DNA from: Colocasia esculenta
Taxonomy: Eukaryota > Streptophyta > Magnoliopsida > Alismatales > Araceae
Direction: 5' to 3'
DNA length: 64,000 bases
Assembly (NCBI GenBank): GCA_014218235.1
Contig: CM024760.1
Coordinates: 65,784,961 to 65,848,960, forward strand
Shown: piece by piece, positions 33,335 through 44,394 of the stretch
Numbering within the stretch: the first letter of the stretch is position 1
Layout: each line of letters starts with the position of its first letter
Position numbers and translations under genes: made by a program
The notes under the pieces: generated by a model
Databases searched by the model: none
What the model saw: only the letters and a program-made list of their open reading frames with translations
Told to the model about the DNA's origin: nothing

Positions 33335-34438
33335 CCCTCTGACTCTGCGATCACACCGGACCATCTAGCCTGTGTACACAACACGGCTAGTGGGCGGTGG
33401 TAATTTCTACCAGACTGCCGGCCCATTCGGGTGTGCCGTGCAACTATGACTATCATTGTTTCTCATGTTTTTACGATATTGTACCTATCTCATCTACTAT
33501 CTCGTTACTCTCATCTGTTCACGTTCTCTCTACACTCTCATCTATTTCGTCTACTACTCTCTTATGTTCTTGGTACTCAACTTGGCCATCAATTGATTGT
33601 TTAAGATAACAAACATGACTATGCTAGGCAACATTATAAGGGCCCGATCTGGTCCTTGGGAGGAGCAACTGAAAGGCTATAACTCACGAGGGTCTAATGA
33701 TCTGGGTGATGGCATATACCTAACGCATGACACACAAGATTTAATCTATGACAATCAATCAATCAATTGTTTGTTACTTGAACTCGGGGTTGAAAGAATA
33801 CCGACCCATACTTGCTATCATAACTAGTTTACTTACTATCTCGTGATATGGCCAAATTCTTGTGATAATATACTCTCGTGAATATGATAATATTTCATGA
33901 TATCTTTCTACATCATTCTCTTGACTATACATGACAACTTGTTCTCGTATCCTGCCTCCTAAAGACATTAATTACTTTAAGCATGCTTGTTTAGATGAGA
34001 TATTAAGTCCTACTGAGTGTTATCCCTCACCCTGTGCTATTGTTGTATGTGTTTCAGGTAAGATGGATGACGACCCTACACACACCATTAGGAATGGACC
34101 ATAGTGATGAGCGACCTGGAGTCAGTTAATGAAGTTGCTCTAGTACAATGGAGTCATAGCGATGGAATGACCTTAGTATCTAAGAGTTTAGTGAGATATT
34201 TGATTTAGATTTCTTTTCCAATGTAATGTCGTTATTGAGCCCTATGTTTTTGGCTCTGAATTTAGTGGTTGTGATAGTTTAGGTGATTTATCAATATAAA
34301 GAAGAGTTTATTTCAAGTATTATTCTTTGAGTTGCTCATTGTAGGCGCAATTTGCGATTGTAGGCGCAATTTACGTTACCATACGCGTTGTTCATGCCTT
34401 CCCGATTTATTCCGCTGCTAAATTGGCGGGGCATGACA

Positions 34439-34443
34439 TGTAA
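34439..34443 (+). repeat. Target-site duplication TGTAA, right
   Basis: Exact copy of 28,676-28,680. Confidence 0.9.
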
Positions 34444-35526
34444 GCCTCAAAGGAAAACTACCCGTGTAGGGTAACAGGACTAGCATCAACCTGCCAATCC
34501 CCACATTCCAAAACCATAATCGAAAGCTTACCCTAAATAGGGTAACACACGACGCTTGGAAGGTCATACCACAAGACCTCCACAGAACACAAGACTAGTA
34601 CACACGTACTACAACACAAAGCTATCCATGAGGGGTTCAGGTACCTACTACAACAAGGTACCATCATAGAAACACAACCACACATAACCCATAACATGCA
34701 GTGCCTCCAACAGAGCACGCCACAACATAAGGAACTACAACTGGTAAGTCATCGCTCACAAGCCTTAACCGCAGGATAAACATGAGTTGGAAAGGAACGA
34801 TGCCACCACACGAGAATGGACTACTGGTTCATGATGCTAGTATCCAACCCGGACAACACAGCACAAGAACCACCTCTCAGTCTCGCAGTCACAGATGAAA
34901 GGTCCAACTGCCGCCCCACAAGCACAAGCCAAAGAATAGTGGAGACCAACCAACACCACACCTATAGACCACACAGGTGTAGGCTCATGCTTGACACCTT
35001 TAGGGACTCCGACCCGAGCTCTCTAATGTGAGGCACTGGAAACACAAGACTAGCTAGAGACCAGTACATCTACTGGTGTCTGTTCCCCAACCACATGCGC
35101 GCTACAAGCGACTGCACACCCGCAAACACAAGTCACTGCTCACTGTTGTCTTTCCCTTCGCCGGACGTACAACTCAAAGACAAGAGTGAGGGTGTCCAGG
35201 AAGACGACACAGAACTCTATGGTACACACCGTACCAAAACACGCCTCGAGCACAACACACGTGCCTGGCTCACCAAGGAACCTGGGGTACCCGACTGAAG
35301 AGGTATTCCGGAATAGGCGCCAGACCACCAGACTCGGAAAACACACAAAGCACGATATATATACTTATACAACCTTTATTTGTAAACCACGGTATACAAG
35401 TGTCAAGATTAGCTCATCACTGGTCACCATATGACCTTCAAGCCAATCTACACTAATACATACATGAATCACACTATCATATAGTAACCTTGACTGTCAT
35501 TGGTCATCTCATGACCCCCATAGCAA
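34444..35526. other. Continuation of the host LTR; no gene seen
   Basis: GC-richer sequence with no recognised coding domain. It is continuous with 28,010-28,675 once the solo LTR is removed. Confidence 0.3.
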
Positions 35527-35538
35527 CATTGAACTATT
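35527..35538 (+). repeat. LINE target-site duplication, left
   Basis: CATTGAACTATT is repeated at 36,848-36,859. Confidence 0.85.
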
Positions 35539-36847
35539 TAAAAAAAAAAAAACGAATGTCCGACAGGGTAGTAGGAGAGTGCTCACTCCTTCAGAGAAGG
35601 GATAAGTTAATCACTCCACCACCACACACCCATCAGAAAATGTTATTAATAGCAAAACCATTTCAAAAGATGGTCATGGCCTAATAGAAGGGAACCCCAT
35701 CTTATCAAGGCGATAGGGCCCCTTTACAGTAGGAGGAAGATCAGCCCAAGATGACCAGACACAATAAGAACAAGCAACAGTACAACCATGACCAGCAAGA
35801 CTATCAGCCACCTGGTTAGCTTCACGGTAGATATGCCTGAAAGATACATGAAGATTCTGACAACGATGAAAGATATCCTGGGTAGCAATGGAGAGACGCC
35901 AAAGGATGGAGAATTGACCCTTCATGATTTGCACCAGCACTAGGGAGTCACTCTCAATGAGAAATTCGGAGAAGCCCTTTTCATAACACAAAATAATTCC
36001 ATTCCGAAGAGCAAGCACCTCAGCTTCAAGACTGGAATGAACACCATGATATCTAGCAGCAAAAGCAAATATCATGTCGCCCAGCTCATTCCTAAGAATT
36101 CCTCCACCAGCAGTAATACTAGATGTTGATTTGTAAGCACCATCAACATTAAGCTTCAGTCTTCCAGGAGGAGGCAGATACCACCTGACAATCTTAGGAG
36201 CTAAGGGCGCAGACACCTGGAGGGCGATACCCCATTGCTGGAGGAAACTCCTGTGAGAGGCGGACAGATCAAAGATATGGAGCTGAAATGTTTTTTGAGA
36301 ATCAGAAACATGCACCATGACTCTGTGTAAAATCTGACGGGCCACCATAGGCTGAGCATCAAATCTGGCTTTGTTACGGCTGCACCAAATGTCCCATATG
36401 GCTGAAAGAAACATGTGTCTGGCCAGCCGCCCCCAAGAAATGGAACAATGCAAACCAGAAATATAGTGAAAGATACCATGAGCAGCATTATTAACTGAAA
36501 CATTGTAGAAGTTCAGGAAAGAAAACATGCCTGACCAGACTTCATTTGCCACTTCCCCATGGAAAAATAGGTGAACACCAGTTTCACAGTGGGGGCCACG
36601 GCAGCAAGAACACCTAGAACACAACGGGATACCACAGCTGGCTATAATGTCATCAGTTGGTATACAATCTCGAACCATTCTCTAGATAAAAACTGACCAC
36701 TTAATGGGAACGTGGGGACTCCAAATTTTAGACCAGCCACACCTTGGGGCCCCTTGAAAAAGTTTGCAGACAGAATTAGTGGAGAATTCACCATTGGTGG
36801 TGGGACACCAAATCCATCTATCCAAACCATCATTACAAGCGAAAATG
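35539..36847 (-). mobile_element. 5'-truncated L1-type LINE, minus strand
   Basis: A 1.3-kb element between 12-bp TSDs. It holds only the end of ORF2 and the 3' UTR. On its sense strand the 3' end is a T-run, not an A-run (plus strand A-run at 35,540-35,552). The 3' UTR shares CCCTTCTCTGAAGG with the LINE fragment at 26.7 kb, so both are one family. Confidence 0.85.
35674..36833 (-). pseudogene. LINE ORF2 C-terminus: zf-RVT and RNase H
   Basis: The zinc-binding reverse transcriptase tail (CSRCSCCRGPHCETGVHLFFHG) is followed by an RNase H domain. This starts LKLNVDGAYKSTSSITAGGGILR (first Asp), continues SSLEAEVLALRNGI (Glu) and IESDSLVLVQ (Asp), and ends REANQVADSLAGHG (last Asp). All four acidic residues are present over 334 codons. 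The short part before it (36,642-36,833) is in another frame. RNase H would remove RNA from the hybrid during target-primed reverse transcription. Confidence 0.85.
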
Positions 36848-36859
36848 CATTGAACTATT
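36848..36859 (+). repeat. LINE target-site duplication, right
   Basis: Exact copy of 35,527-35,538. Confidence 0.85.
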
Positions 36860-37079
36860 AGCTAGCCATACACTAGTTCTTAACCCTACACATGCTCTAC
36901 TAACATAAACTATCTTAAGTAGCCTTAAAAGACAGCAAAGAACCAAGGCTAGGTCCACACAGGACCCTGACTGCCCAAGCACACAACTCACCCCACAAAG
37001 TCTATAACGCGATAGACATAGGTGTTGCTTTTCAAATCATGACAACCTATCCGGATGTAATTCAAAGCTTAATGCGACA

Positions 37080-37855
37080 AGGCCAAGTGTCGTGACATAA
37101 TCGCGACGGCCCGATACGTCGCCTTTAAGCCAAACCCGACAGTCGGAGTTCAAATCGTGACGATGCGATGCGTCGCGACAATGCAAGTCGGTTAACACAC
37201 TCATGAACGAGATGTACCAAAGCGATGCATTCATGACCACCAATAACCATTAAACAATACTAATATAAATGCGACGACCTTAATAGTCGTGTTTACATTA
37301 ATCGGAATAGCTCACCAATCGGAAACAGAAATGCACGACTGAACCCCACCTTCTTCACAAAAGAACCAATACACAAACTATACAAATAACAAACTAAAGC
37401 ATTAAATGGATTATCCTCAATAAGGCAAACCACCCTCACATGCCTCCACCCCTGCAAACCCTTTCAACACAAAATAACACAAGTAGGAAGTCTCCCTACC
37501 AACTAAATGAGCCTGAAGAATGCCAGAAACTCCACGTCGCCGGAACGTCCATGCTCCGGACACCATCCTCACGTGGATCCTGCACCACACGAACCACAAC
37601 AAAGTCGAATCATCAGAAAACCCTTAGCACCCTATCCCCTTCACCTGGACAGAGCTTCCTCTACTGTGTCTGGGCGAAACAGGGCATTTAAGTCACATTC
37701 AAAATCACAACGTAATCAGACATCAAGTTTAAGAGTTAAACGCGACGACCCTAACTGTTGCCAATCGAAACCCGGTGGCCACACGTCACAAAGGCGGTTC
37801 TGTGAATCGCGTCGTATTTCAAAATGTGATGACATGCCCTGTCGCATTCACAACC
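37080..37855. repeat. Degenerate TCGCGA/TCGTGA array
   Basis: TCGTGA, TCGCGA, GCGACG and GCGTCG words are frequent around 37,085-37,185 and 37,740-37,855. They are less regular than in the other Tekay-like LTRs and probably old. Confidence 0.5.
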
Positions 37856-38801
37856 AGTGAATCTGTGGGCTAAATGGGCTGAGTGCTAAAGCCCACAACG
37901 CCCACACACAGTATGAAAACCACAAGCAAGACCCAATGACCACCTCTTGGTCATGGGCACCACTCGAAAACCATTAAACACAAATTCGAAAAGATCGAGC
38001 CATCACTGTGGACGCTTCGTTCCGCACCCCCCGTTGCGGTGTAGTCGCTCTAGAGGTTCCCCGAACGTTGTCTTTGCTCCCTTGTTGGCATGGAAGGATG
38101 CTGGTTGACTTCTTTGACTCTGATTTGACGAAGTTGACTAGAGAGAGGAAGAAGAAAACCAGCAAAGAAATGAACAGGATGTGATCGCCAGGGCCTTACC
38201 TGTGTCTAAGGAAGTGTCTTGATCGCGCCGGTGATGCTACCTTGCGTAGTGGATGATGATGGGACTTCAACTTTCCTTTCTTCGGCCATCCAAAGAGAAG
38301 AAGCTCCATGGTCTAGCTTGAAGTGTTCCTGCCATGAAGAGAACTCTATTAGACTTGGAGGCAGTGTAGCAAATGTCCAAAATAGAAAGAAGAAGCCCAA
38401 AAGGAGAGCCCCGTGCTGGTTGCAGGCTTGAGAAGAGGGGTGGCCAAGTGTTATAACCACCCTTCTTCCCTCTGTTTTTTGGTTGGAAAACCCCTTTTAG
38501 GTGTGTAGGGAGGTGCACTACGTGCCTAGGGTGTGTGTGTGTGAAGTGACTAGCATGCAAAGTTAGGAGGAAAGGAAGGAAAAGAGAAAGAGAAGAGGGA
38601 GATGATCCTCATTTGTAGTCATTGTTGACTCCTTAGTGGGCTCCTCCAGCATGTGGTGAAGCCTTCTGGATGTTCCAAAGGTTGAGAGGAAGATAAGGAA
38701 CAAAGGTGGAGGCTTTTGTGAACTTTCTCTCTCTTCTCTCAAAGCATCAAGGCATCAGCTCGTCCAGCCTCTCTGCCTCTACTTAGAAGGCCAAGGAGTA
38801 C

Positions 38802-38809
38802 CTTTTATA
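38802..38809 (-). promoter_or_regulatory. TATA box on the minus strand
   Basis: TATAAAAG on the minus strand, followed downstream by a C/T-rich leader and a CAGGTAAG donor-like site near 38,193. It suits an LTR promoter. Confidence 0.5.
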
Positions 38810-38950
38810 GGCAGTGGGGGCGGAGCTATGGAGCATAGGATGCTCAAGTGTGAAGAAACACACTTAAACATATGGCAATCCATGTGTTAAGGCTTGAACC
38901 AATGAGAGGGGACCATTTAGGACTTTTGCACAGACCAAGTAAACCTAGGT

Positions 38951-39090
38951 TGACGGCAAGCGATGCTGCCGCCAACCACATGCAGACGTCAACACATGTG
39001 GCCAGTAACAAGAGTCGACGTCTAGGGAACTTGCCGTCAACATGGAGTCAGCGGCCGTCGATGTGGACGTCTACATGGGATCCGAGACAA
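38951..39090. repeat. GACGTC/GCCGTC motif block 1
   Basis: TTGACGGC, GACGTCAAC, GTCGACGTC, GCCGTCAAC, GCCGTCGA and GACGTC occur in 130 bp. The words are partly palindromic and alternate in strand. Similar blocks lie at 40,199 and 41,958. Confidence 0.6.
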
Positions 39091-40198
39091 GTCAACAAGT
39101 AGTCAAATGGGCCTTATTGGGCCATGAACCACGCGGGGATGAGCCAAATATTGCGTCTACAAATGCCCCTATGAGATATCTGATCTTGCAAGGGAGCAGA
39201 GCGGACTGAAAGGTTGGTGTCTCAGTAAACAAAGGACGTGGAGATTTGATAGAAGGGCAATCTCCGAGGATATGATATCTAGCAAGCCACACGAATGAGT
39301 TAGGCTAGAAACAAGTGACGAATCGTCTGAGAGACAAATGCGGAAAAAGAGAGAGAGATGATCTACTCGTGTAACTACAACTGCAACCCAATGGTAGGGT
39401 CCCTGGCATTGCTGTGTAGGACTTTGACTAGTTTCTGGTGTTGTCTGAGTCAATGGAGTTGTAATATGACGGTTGAATCAAGGAAATCTCAAAACCGAAG
39501 TCCGTCTAGACCCGTTGACCTAATTAGGACGTTTGTCCGATCAGGGGGTTGTGAAGACAAGGAGATTGTTTGTACTCTCAAAGGATTATGAAAAGATTAT
39601 AACTGGAATCAATATCTAGAAAGCTAGAAGTCCAGAATTAAGCTCATGACTGGTGAAAGGTTCAAATGAACTCAAGAAGACTGGAATGATTGCTTGTGAT
39701 TTGCACGGTGGGACAAGTGGAGAAGGGGCAACAAAAACCCGATATTCAGCTTGGATATTCAAGAAGGTGGTGCTAACCCAGTTGGCCACTTGAGCTTGAA
39801 GAATGCGCCATACAGCAATTGAGGGAAATCTCCATTTTTTTTTTAGTTAGTAAGAGAATGTTAGCAGTGAAAACCTAAATGCATGTTGGTGTGGGTTCCA
39901 TATCTAAAATGCAAGTTAGAACTAGAGGAAATTCTAAGGCCATACGAATAACTGAGATATCGCAAACCGGTCATAGTTTTGGTAAAGGGAACTCTGGGTT
40001 TACGGTGCCCAAACTATTCGCCTCTGGTGACTAAACCTATGTTAGAAATACCTGTGCAACACTCAAGGTTGCATGAGTGTTTTCGAATTTGAAGCGCTGC
40101 TTGTGCTTAAACATCTGCAAGACAACTTGAAGCACAAGATAAGAGATAATGGTCATATGAACAATAAAGCTTTAAAAATTCTGGGAGGTTAATGTCCA
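39091..40198. other. No gene seen
   Basis: No coding domain was found. AAAATTCTGGGAGGTTAATG near 40,175 resembles the reverse of a Tekay-like LTR start (TAATACCCCAGAAATTTT) and may be the outer edge of the LTR that ends at 28,010. Confidence 0.25.
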
Positions 40199-40315
40199 GA
40201 CCGATTGCCATCAACATACAGTTGACGTCAACAGAGCCTGCCATCTACAAGAGTCGGCATCCACACACGTTGCCGTCAATAGTAGGCTCACGTCAAATGA
40301 TGATGATGTTAACAT
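40199..40315. repeat. GACGTC/GCCGTC motif block 2
   Basis: GCCATCAAC, GACGTCAAC, GCCATCTAC, GCCGTCAAT and ACGTCAAA words directly before the second PMD gene. Confidence 0.55.
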
Positions 40316-40440
40316 GCCAGTGGATCAGACCAAAAAAATAGCTATTGGAAGGCCATTGGGACTCTTCTATCTCCTTCCTCCGTGCTTCCCTCCCTCAACT
40401 CCCAACCAGAGAGCTCTGGGACGAACTGAAGCAGCACACA

Positions 40441-41630
40441 TGGCCTCCACATCGACCGGAATGTCCATGAGCATGAGCTCAGGGATATTAAGTGAAGTTC
40501 CGGGGCATCTGAGCACCCGGCTGGCAAATGGGGAGGTAAGAACCATCTATTTTTGCTTCTCCTCATGCTGAAAATGCCCCAAACCTCACTCAAGGTTCTC
40601 CCTAGGTGTGCAGGAGGTGCCTGCCTTCCCAAGCCAGGGCCAGGTACGGGCCTTCTCATGGCTGGTCAACCTGATGAATGCCATCACCATCGACATGAGG
40701 ATCTACATCGGAGCATGGAATTTGAGCTTTATGGTAGTGCTGGCGAAGAACATGAAGGAGATGTGGTGAGGTTTTGATGCCCTGGGAGCGCTCGTAGAGC
40801 GGTGGCATCCACACATGCACACGTTTGTGTTCCAGGGATTCGAGGTGAGCATGCTGCTCGAGGAGGTGGAGCTATTTTTGGGGTTGAGACGATGCCTGGA
40901 TTACGACATGATGACCCCTCTTCTCCCATGGGTAGAGATCCTGGCGAACATCATGCGGAACAAGAAGGAGGTGCTGAGGATGACGAACAAGCATGGGATC
41001 TTCCTGGACCGGCTGGCCTGGTGGTTGATCCGGCATGCGAAAGAGATTGGCGGTGAGAGGGTGACCCATGGATTGACACTCTGCCTGGCTGGTGTGTTCT
41101 TGTTCCCCACTAGTGGCGTCTTCCTCCTATACAAGCATGTGGGGATCTTGTCTCTGCTATGGCACGGGCAATCACTAGCCCCTGCAGTGCTGGCACACCT
41201 TTACAGCTCCCTCACCACGATGAGCTTAGGCAGACGCACATGCGGGAGTTTGTTCCTGCTCCAACTATGGATGGAAGCTTATTTGAAGTTTGATTTTGCT
41301 GAGAGACAACCTACCCCCTTCAGAATCTTCCTTCGGAGTTCGGTTCATTGCAGCAGGGCATGGTATGAGCCAGAGGATGAGATCAAGTGTGTGACAACAC
41401 ACTTGAAGAGTAGGGATGCCTGGCGGGACTACCTAAGCTACTTTCCTCTAGAGAATTTCATAGTGAGACCACTGTTCATGAGGACCATTGAGTTTAGGGT
41501 TCGCACCTGGGAGGACAGGGACTTATGGCTAGTTGGTGCTGATCAGATGGTGGTGTACCAGCCACACCGGTGCCAGTGTAACTCAGAATACCACGAGGAA
41601 TTCCATCTTCATCTCACTACACCAACATGA
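40441..41630 (+). pseudogene. Second plant mobile domain (PMD) gene
   Basis: A first exon may start at the ATG at 40,441 (MASTSTGMSMSMSSG) and end before GTAAGA near 40,536. The main part, about 40,640-41,630, shows the PMD N-terminal pattern LVERWHPHMHTFVFQGFEVSM then LLEEVELFLGL. Further on are the middle pattern LCLAGVFLFPTSG with LAPAVLAHLYSSL and FLLQLWMEAYL, and the C-terminal MVVYQPHRCQ. An in-frame TGA at 40,767-40,769 lies where Arg (CGA) fits. It differs strongly from the PMD gene at 1-1914, which shows the other half of the domain. No gag-pol is adjacent on the expected strand, so its carrier element is unknown. Confidence 0.6.
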
Positions 41631-41957
41631 TCATCTCAGGGAGGAACGAGAAGTTGATGAAGAAAGCAAGGAAGACTTAGGAGAAGTACACAGTAAGTAA
41701 GAAGGTAGGACAAGCATGTAGGAGAATTGGGAAGACATTTGGAAGTATGAAGAATTTATTGACACAATTCGCCCAATTTCTTGTGATTTCTTATGGCTCG
41801 TAGAGCGAAATGATGTACTTTCTCAATTCCAAAAAGTGTAACACAAGTGTGAATGAATAAATAATGAGTAGGTTTGTGTTCAACGGCTTTAATTGTGTGG
41901 AATTGACTCAAAGGGGTGTTAAATTGCCTTCAATTGTGCTAAATTAAGTGTTCTGTG

Positions 41958-42240
41958 GAGACTGAGTGTGCAAGAGTTGGCGTCCACATCGATGGATGTC
42001 GGGGACAAGTCAGCGGCCACCTTGTGGCAGCTAACCTCAGACAGAGAGTAGACGGCCAAATAGATGGCCATCTACGACAAAGTAAAGGTCCATAACTTGG
42101 TCGCCGATCGGAGTACGGGGGTCTAACAGGGTACCTCGAGTCGAGAGATAGACGGCCCATAATGTGCCGTCAACAAGAAATGAACGGCCAGACGGTGGAC
42201 GTCTAAAGTTGAACGGCCACATCCTTGACGTCAAATTTAA
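41958..42240. repeat. GACGTC/GCCGTC motif block 3
   Basis: GGCGTCCAC, GATGTCGG, GACGGCC, GGCCATCTAC, GCCGTCAAC, GACGTCTAA and GACGTCAAA words follow the second PMD gene. Together with blocks 1 and 2 they enclose it. Confidence 0.55.
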
Positions 42241-42424
42241 AACACAGCTTTTGCCAAACCGAGGCCTCTCTGGCGGCCTTTCACCTTCTTTCAACCGCCG
42301 AAGTGTCAGACGCCTTCTTCCCTCTTTCCTACTCTTGCCTACACACTTCTTTCACCCTCTAATCCTCCACTCTTTCATTTTTAACTAAGTTCTAATACTT
42401 CGGACTGTGTTAGGGCTTCTTCCG

Positions 42425-42580
42425 ATGGCGAGAGAGAAAAGGCAAATGCTTCGAGGGCGACCCCAACTGAGGAAGGAGGAAGAGGAAACAACTGCGGGCT
42501 CGGAGGAGGAGCACCTAGAGGAGGAAGAAGATTCGGCCACGGTTGCCGACGATAGTGCGCCGAAGGGGGAAGAGGCAGCC
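42425..42580 (+). pseudogene. Truncated Glu-rich reading frame
   Basis: After a C/T-rich leader an ATG opens MAREKRQMLRGRPQL followed by a Glu-rich stretch. It is cut near 42,580 by the Tekay LTR. It could be the start of a gag or of a PMD-associated ORF; the family is not recognised. Confidence 0.35.
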
Positions 42581-43951
42581 TGTCATGCCCAATGCAGAAT
42601 ATCAGAATGCAATAGGCTCTTGTATAGGTCATGACGGCCTCATCAGTTCAGGAAGATAGATCGTGACGACAGGTCCCGTCGCGATCAGATCGCGACGGAA
42701 GGCACTGTTGTGACGGCTCGTCCGATAGGGCAGCAGATCGCGACGATAGGCCATGTCGCGACTAGCTTGCGACGGAAGGTGCTGTCGCAATGGCCATGTG
42801 AACGCGGCCTATCGGGCCGTCGCGTTCACAGGGTCTGCGCCTGAGTCCAATAGGGAAATGACATTGCATTAGATTGCGGCCAAACTTACCATATTTGACA
42901 CAGGGTAATTCAGAAAATCGTAACTAATTGTACAAGCGATGAAAAATCATGAAACCAATTGCAAATTGATCTAGACATGCATGGGTACTTACAGTACATA
43001 GGAATTGGAAAACAAACAGGGTTTCGACATGCTTTGGTCATATGTATTCATGAAGAACATGGGACAGTACACAAATGAGATCAACGAATTAATTCACAAG
43101 ATAGGATGAATGAAAATTAGGGCTTTTAGGGGCAAATGATGCCTAACATCCATCAGTTCTTTCACTAAAAATCTCATGACATGAGGACAAGTATGCATGA
43201 AGATATGAATTTAAGAAGAGGGTTCGGGGTCATGAAGTTCACAGGACTTTGAAAATTTAGAACAAAAGATTTGCTCGATAGAAAAATATGAGACAAGAGG
43301 GCTTTGATTCCTGAGGTTTAGATCAACCTACAAACGAAATTAATTTAGTTTTGCTCGTGAGAATGCCTACCTTTGGTCGATTTCCTCTTCTAGGGCTAGA
43401 ACTTGAAGATCGAGGTTGATGGCTTGAGAGCTCCTTCTCCCCACGAGTTCTCCTCCTCCTTGGCCTCTCTTCCTATTCCAGAAACCCTTGGCAATGAGCT
43501 AGGGCCGGCCATGGAAGTTTAAGAGAGTACTTATGTCTCTTGTATTTCTAATTCCTAATAGGACTCTAATTCCTATTAAATTTTGGGATTTCCTATTTCC
43601 TCTCCCCTTTCTAAGCATGAGAACTTCTAATTTGGGTTAGGTTGGGACCCAAATTCGTGGCCAGCCTATTAGGGTAGGTTTAGGAATCCAAATCCAACTC
43701 AAATTAGCTATTTAATACATTAAATACCCTTTTCTATTTAAGTAATAATTTAGTTACGAATTTAAGGTATTTTCCTATTATTTTCTTTAAAAATCTCTAT
43801 TTTGGCCCACTAATTTCTAATAGGTCTATTTAACAAAGCACATTACTTCTTTTCATTTAATAGGTTTATTTAATTCTCTTTTATTTGATTTTTCTAATTA
43901 CTTATATTTTTTATTATTAATTTTTTTTCTCGAAAAATCCAGGTTGCTACA
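42581..43951 (-). repeat. 3' LTR of the chromovirus, probably incomplete
   Basis: The start, TGTAGCAACCTGG on the minus strand at 43,951, is directly after the polypurine tract. The other edge (TGTCATGCCC at 42,581) is tentative: the relative at 16-22 kb continues past this place, so the LTR may be truncated. It contains a TCGCGA array at 42,661-42,840. Confidence 0.65.
42661..42840. repeat. TCGCGA palindrome array in chromovirus LTR
   Basis: Hexamers start near 42,661 (TCGTGA), 42,679, 42,690, then 42,738, 42,756 and 42,767, giving steps of 18 and 11 bp twice. More lie to about 42,830. Confidence 0.75.
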
Positions 43952-44394
43952 TCCTCCCCCTTTAAAATGAATTTGCTCCCCAAATTCATATGATCATCTA
44001 GGAGAGAATGTCTTACCGAAAAGATCGAGGTAGTTCCACCTGATGGTTCCTTCCGGTTCCTTGTGGCTTCTTCCATTCCGCGGTTATTCCATAAGACTTT
44101 AACCACGTGGATGGGACGGTTCCTGAGCTGTTATACCTTCCATTCCCATATCTTGACTGGCTTCTATTCATATGTCACATCCTTGTTCAATACCAGCTTC
44201 TCATAGCGAATGATGTGTGTAGGATCATATACATATTTCTTGAGCATGGAGACATAGAACACATTGTGTACACATGCCAGATCCGGTGGCAACACCAGTC
44301 GGTATGCAACCTCACCAATCCTTTCGAGCACTTCAAAAGGACTGAGCTTTCCATTCATACCAAATCTTTGGATGCCACGAGTAGGTGACACCAT
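43894..44394 (-). pseudogene. Integrase C-terminus and chromodomain-like tail
   Basis: The tail reads VSPTRGIQRFGMNGKLSPFE, then VLERIGEVAYRLVLPP, then VHNVFYVSMLKKYVYDP, the Tekay GPY/F region. In the next frame VVKVLWNNRGMEEATW follows, the C-terminal chromodomain-like motif of Tekay elements, which targets integration to heterochromatin in relatives. Seven residues around the expected RFIGP motif seem lost. Confidence 0.7.
43952..43963 (-). other. Polypurine tract of the chromovirus
   Basis: AAGGGGGAGGA on the minus strand directly before the LTR start, preceded by the family-typical GAGCAAATTC string. Confidence 0.8.

Larger units (their letters stand above)
28681..34438 (+). mobile_element. 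Solo Tekay-like LTR, plus orientation, with a nested copia solo LTR
   Basis: It starts TGTAGTACCCC and ends GGGGCATGACA and is flanked by TGTAA on both sides. Without the nested copia LTR and its TSD (1751 bp) it is about 4.0 kb. No gag-pol is inside. Its order of parts matches the inverted solo LTR at 17.7-21.9 kb: AT-rich start, AAAGGTAGG donor-like site (30,143), tandem repeats, TCGCGA array, a stretch with AGGTAAGATGG, and TTCCGCTGCTAAATT at the end. Confidence 0.87.
28010..38950 (-). mobile_element. Probable Tekay-like LTR, minus orientation, with nested insertions
   Basis: TGTAACAGCCCTGG at 28,010 is the typical end of a gypsy LTR read on the minus strand (CCAGGGCTGTTACA). Without the solo LTR (28,681-34,438) and LINE (35,539-36,847) a stretch of about 2 kb leads to a TCGCGA array (37,080-37,855), the same spacing from array to LTR end as in the solo LTRs. 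An AGGTAAG donor-like site (about 38,193) and a TATA box (38,802-38,809) on the minus strand follow. The left edge of its U3 on the minus strand may be near 40.19 kb; it is not fixed. Confidence 0.4.

Noticed and set aside
38219..39591. Short readings on both strands
   Set aside because: They lie in the leader and U3 of a probable LTR and have no domain.
42425..42634. Host gene start (Glu-rich ORF)
   Set aside because: It is cut after about 52 codons by an LTR and has no recognisable family; kept only as a low-confidence fragment.
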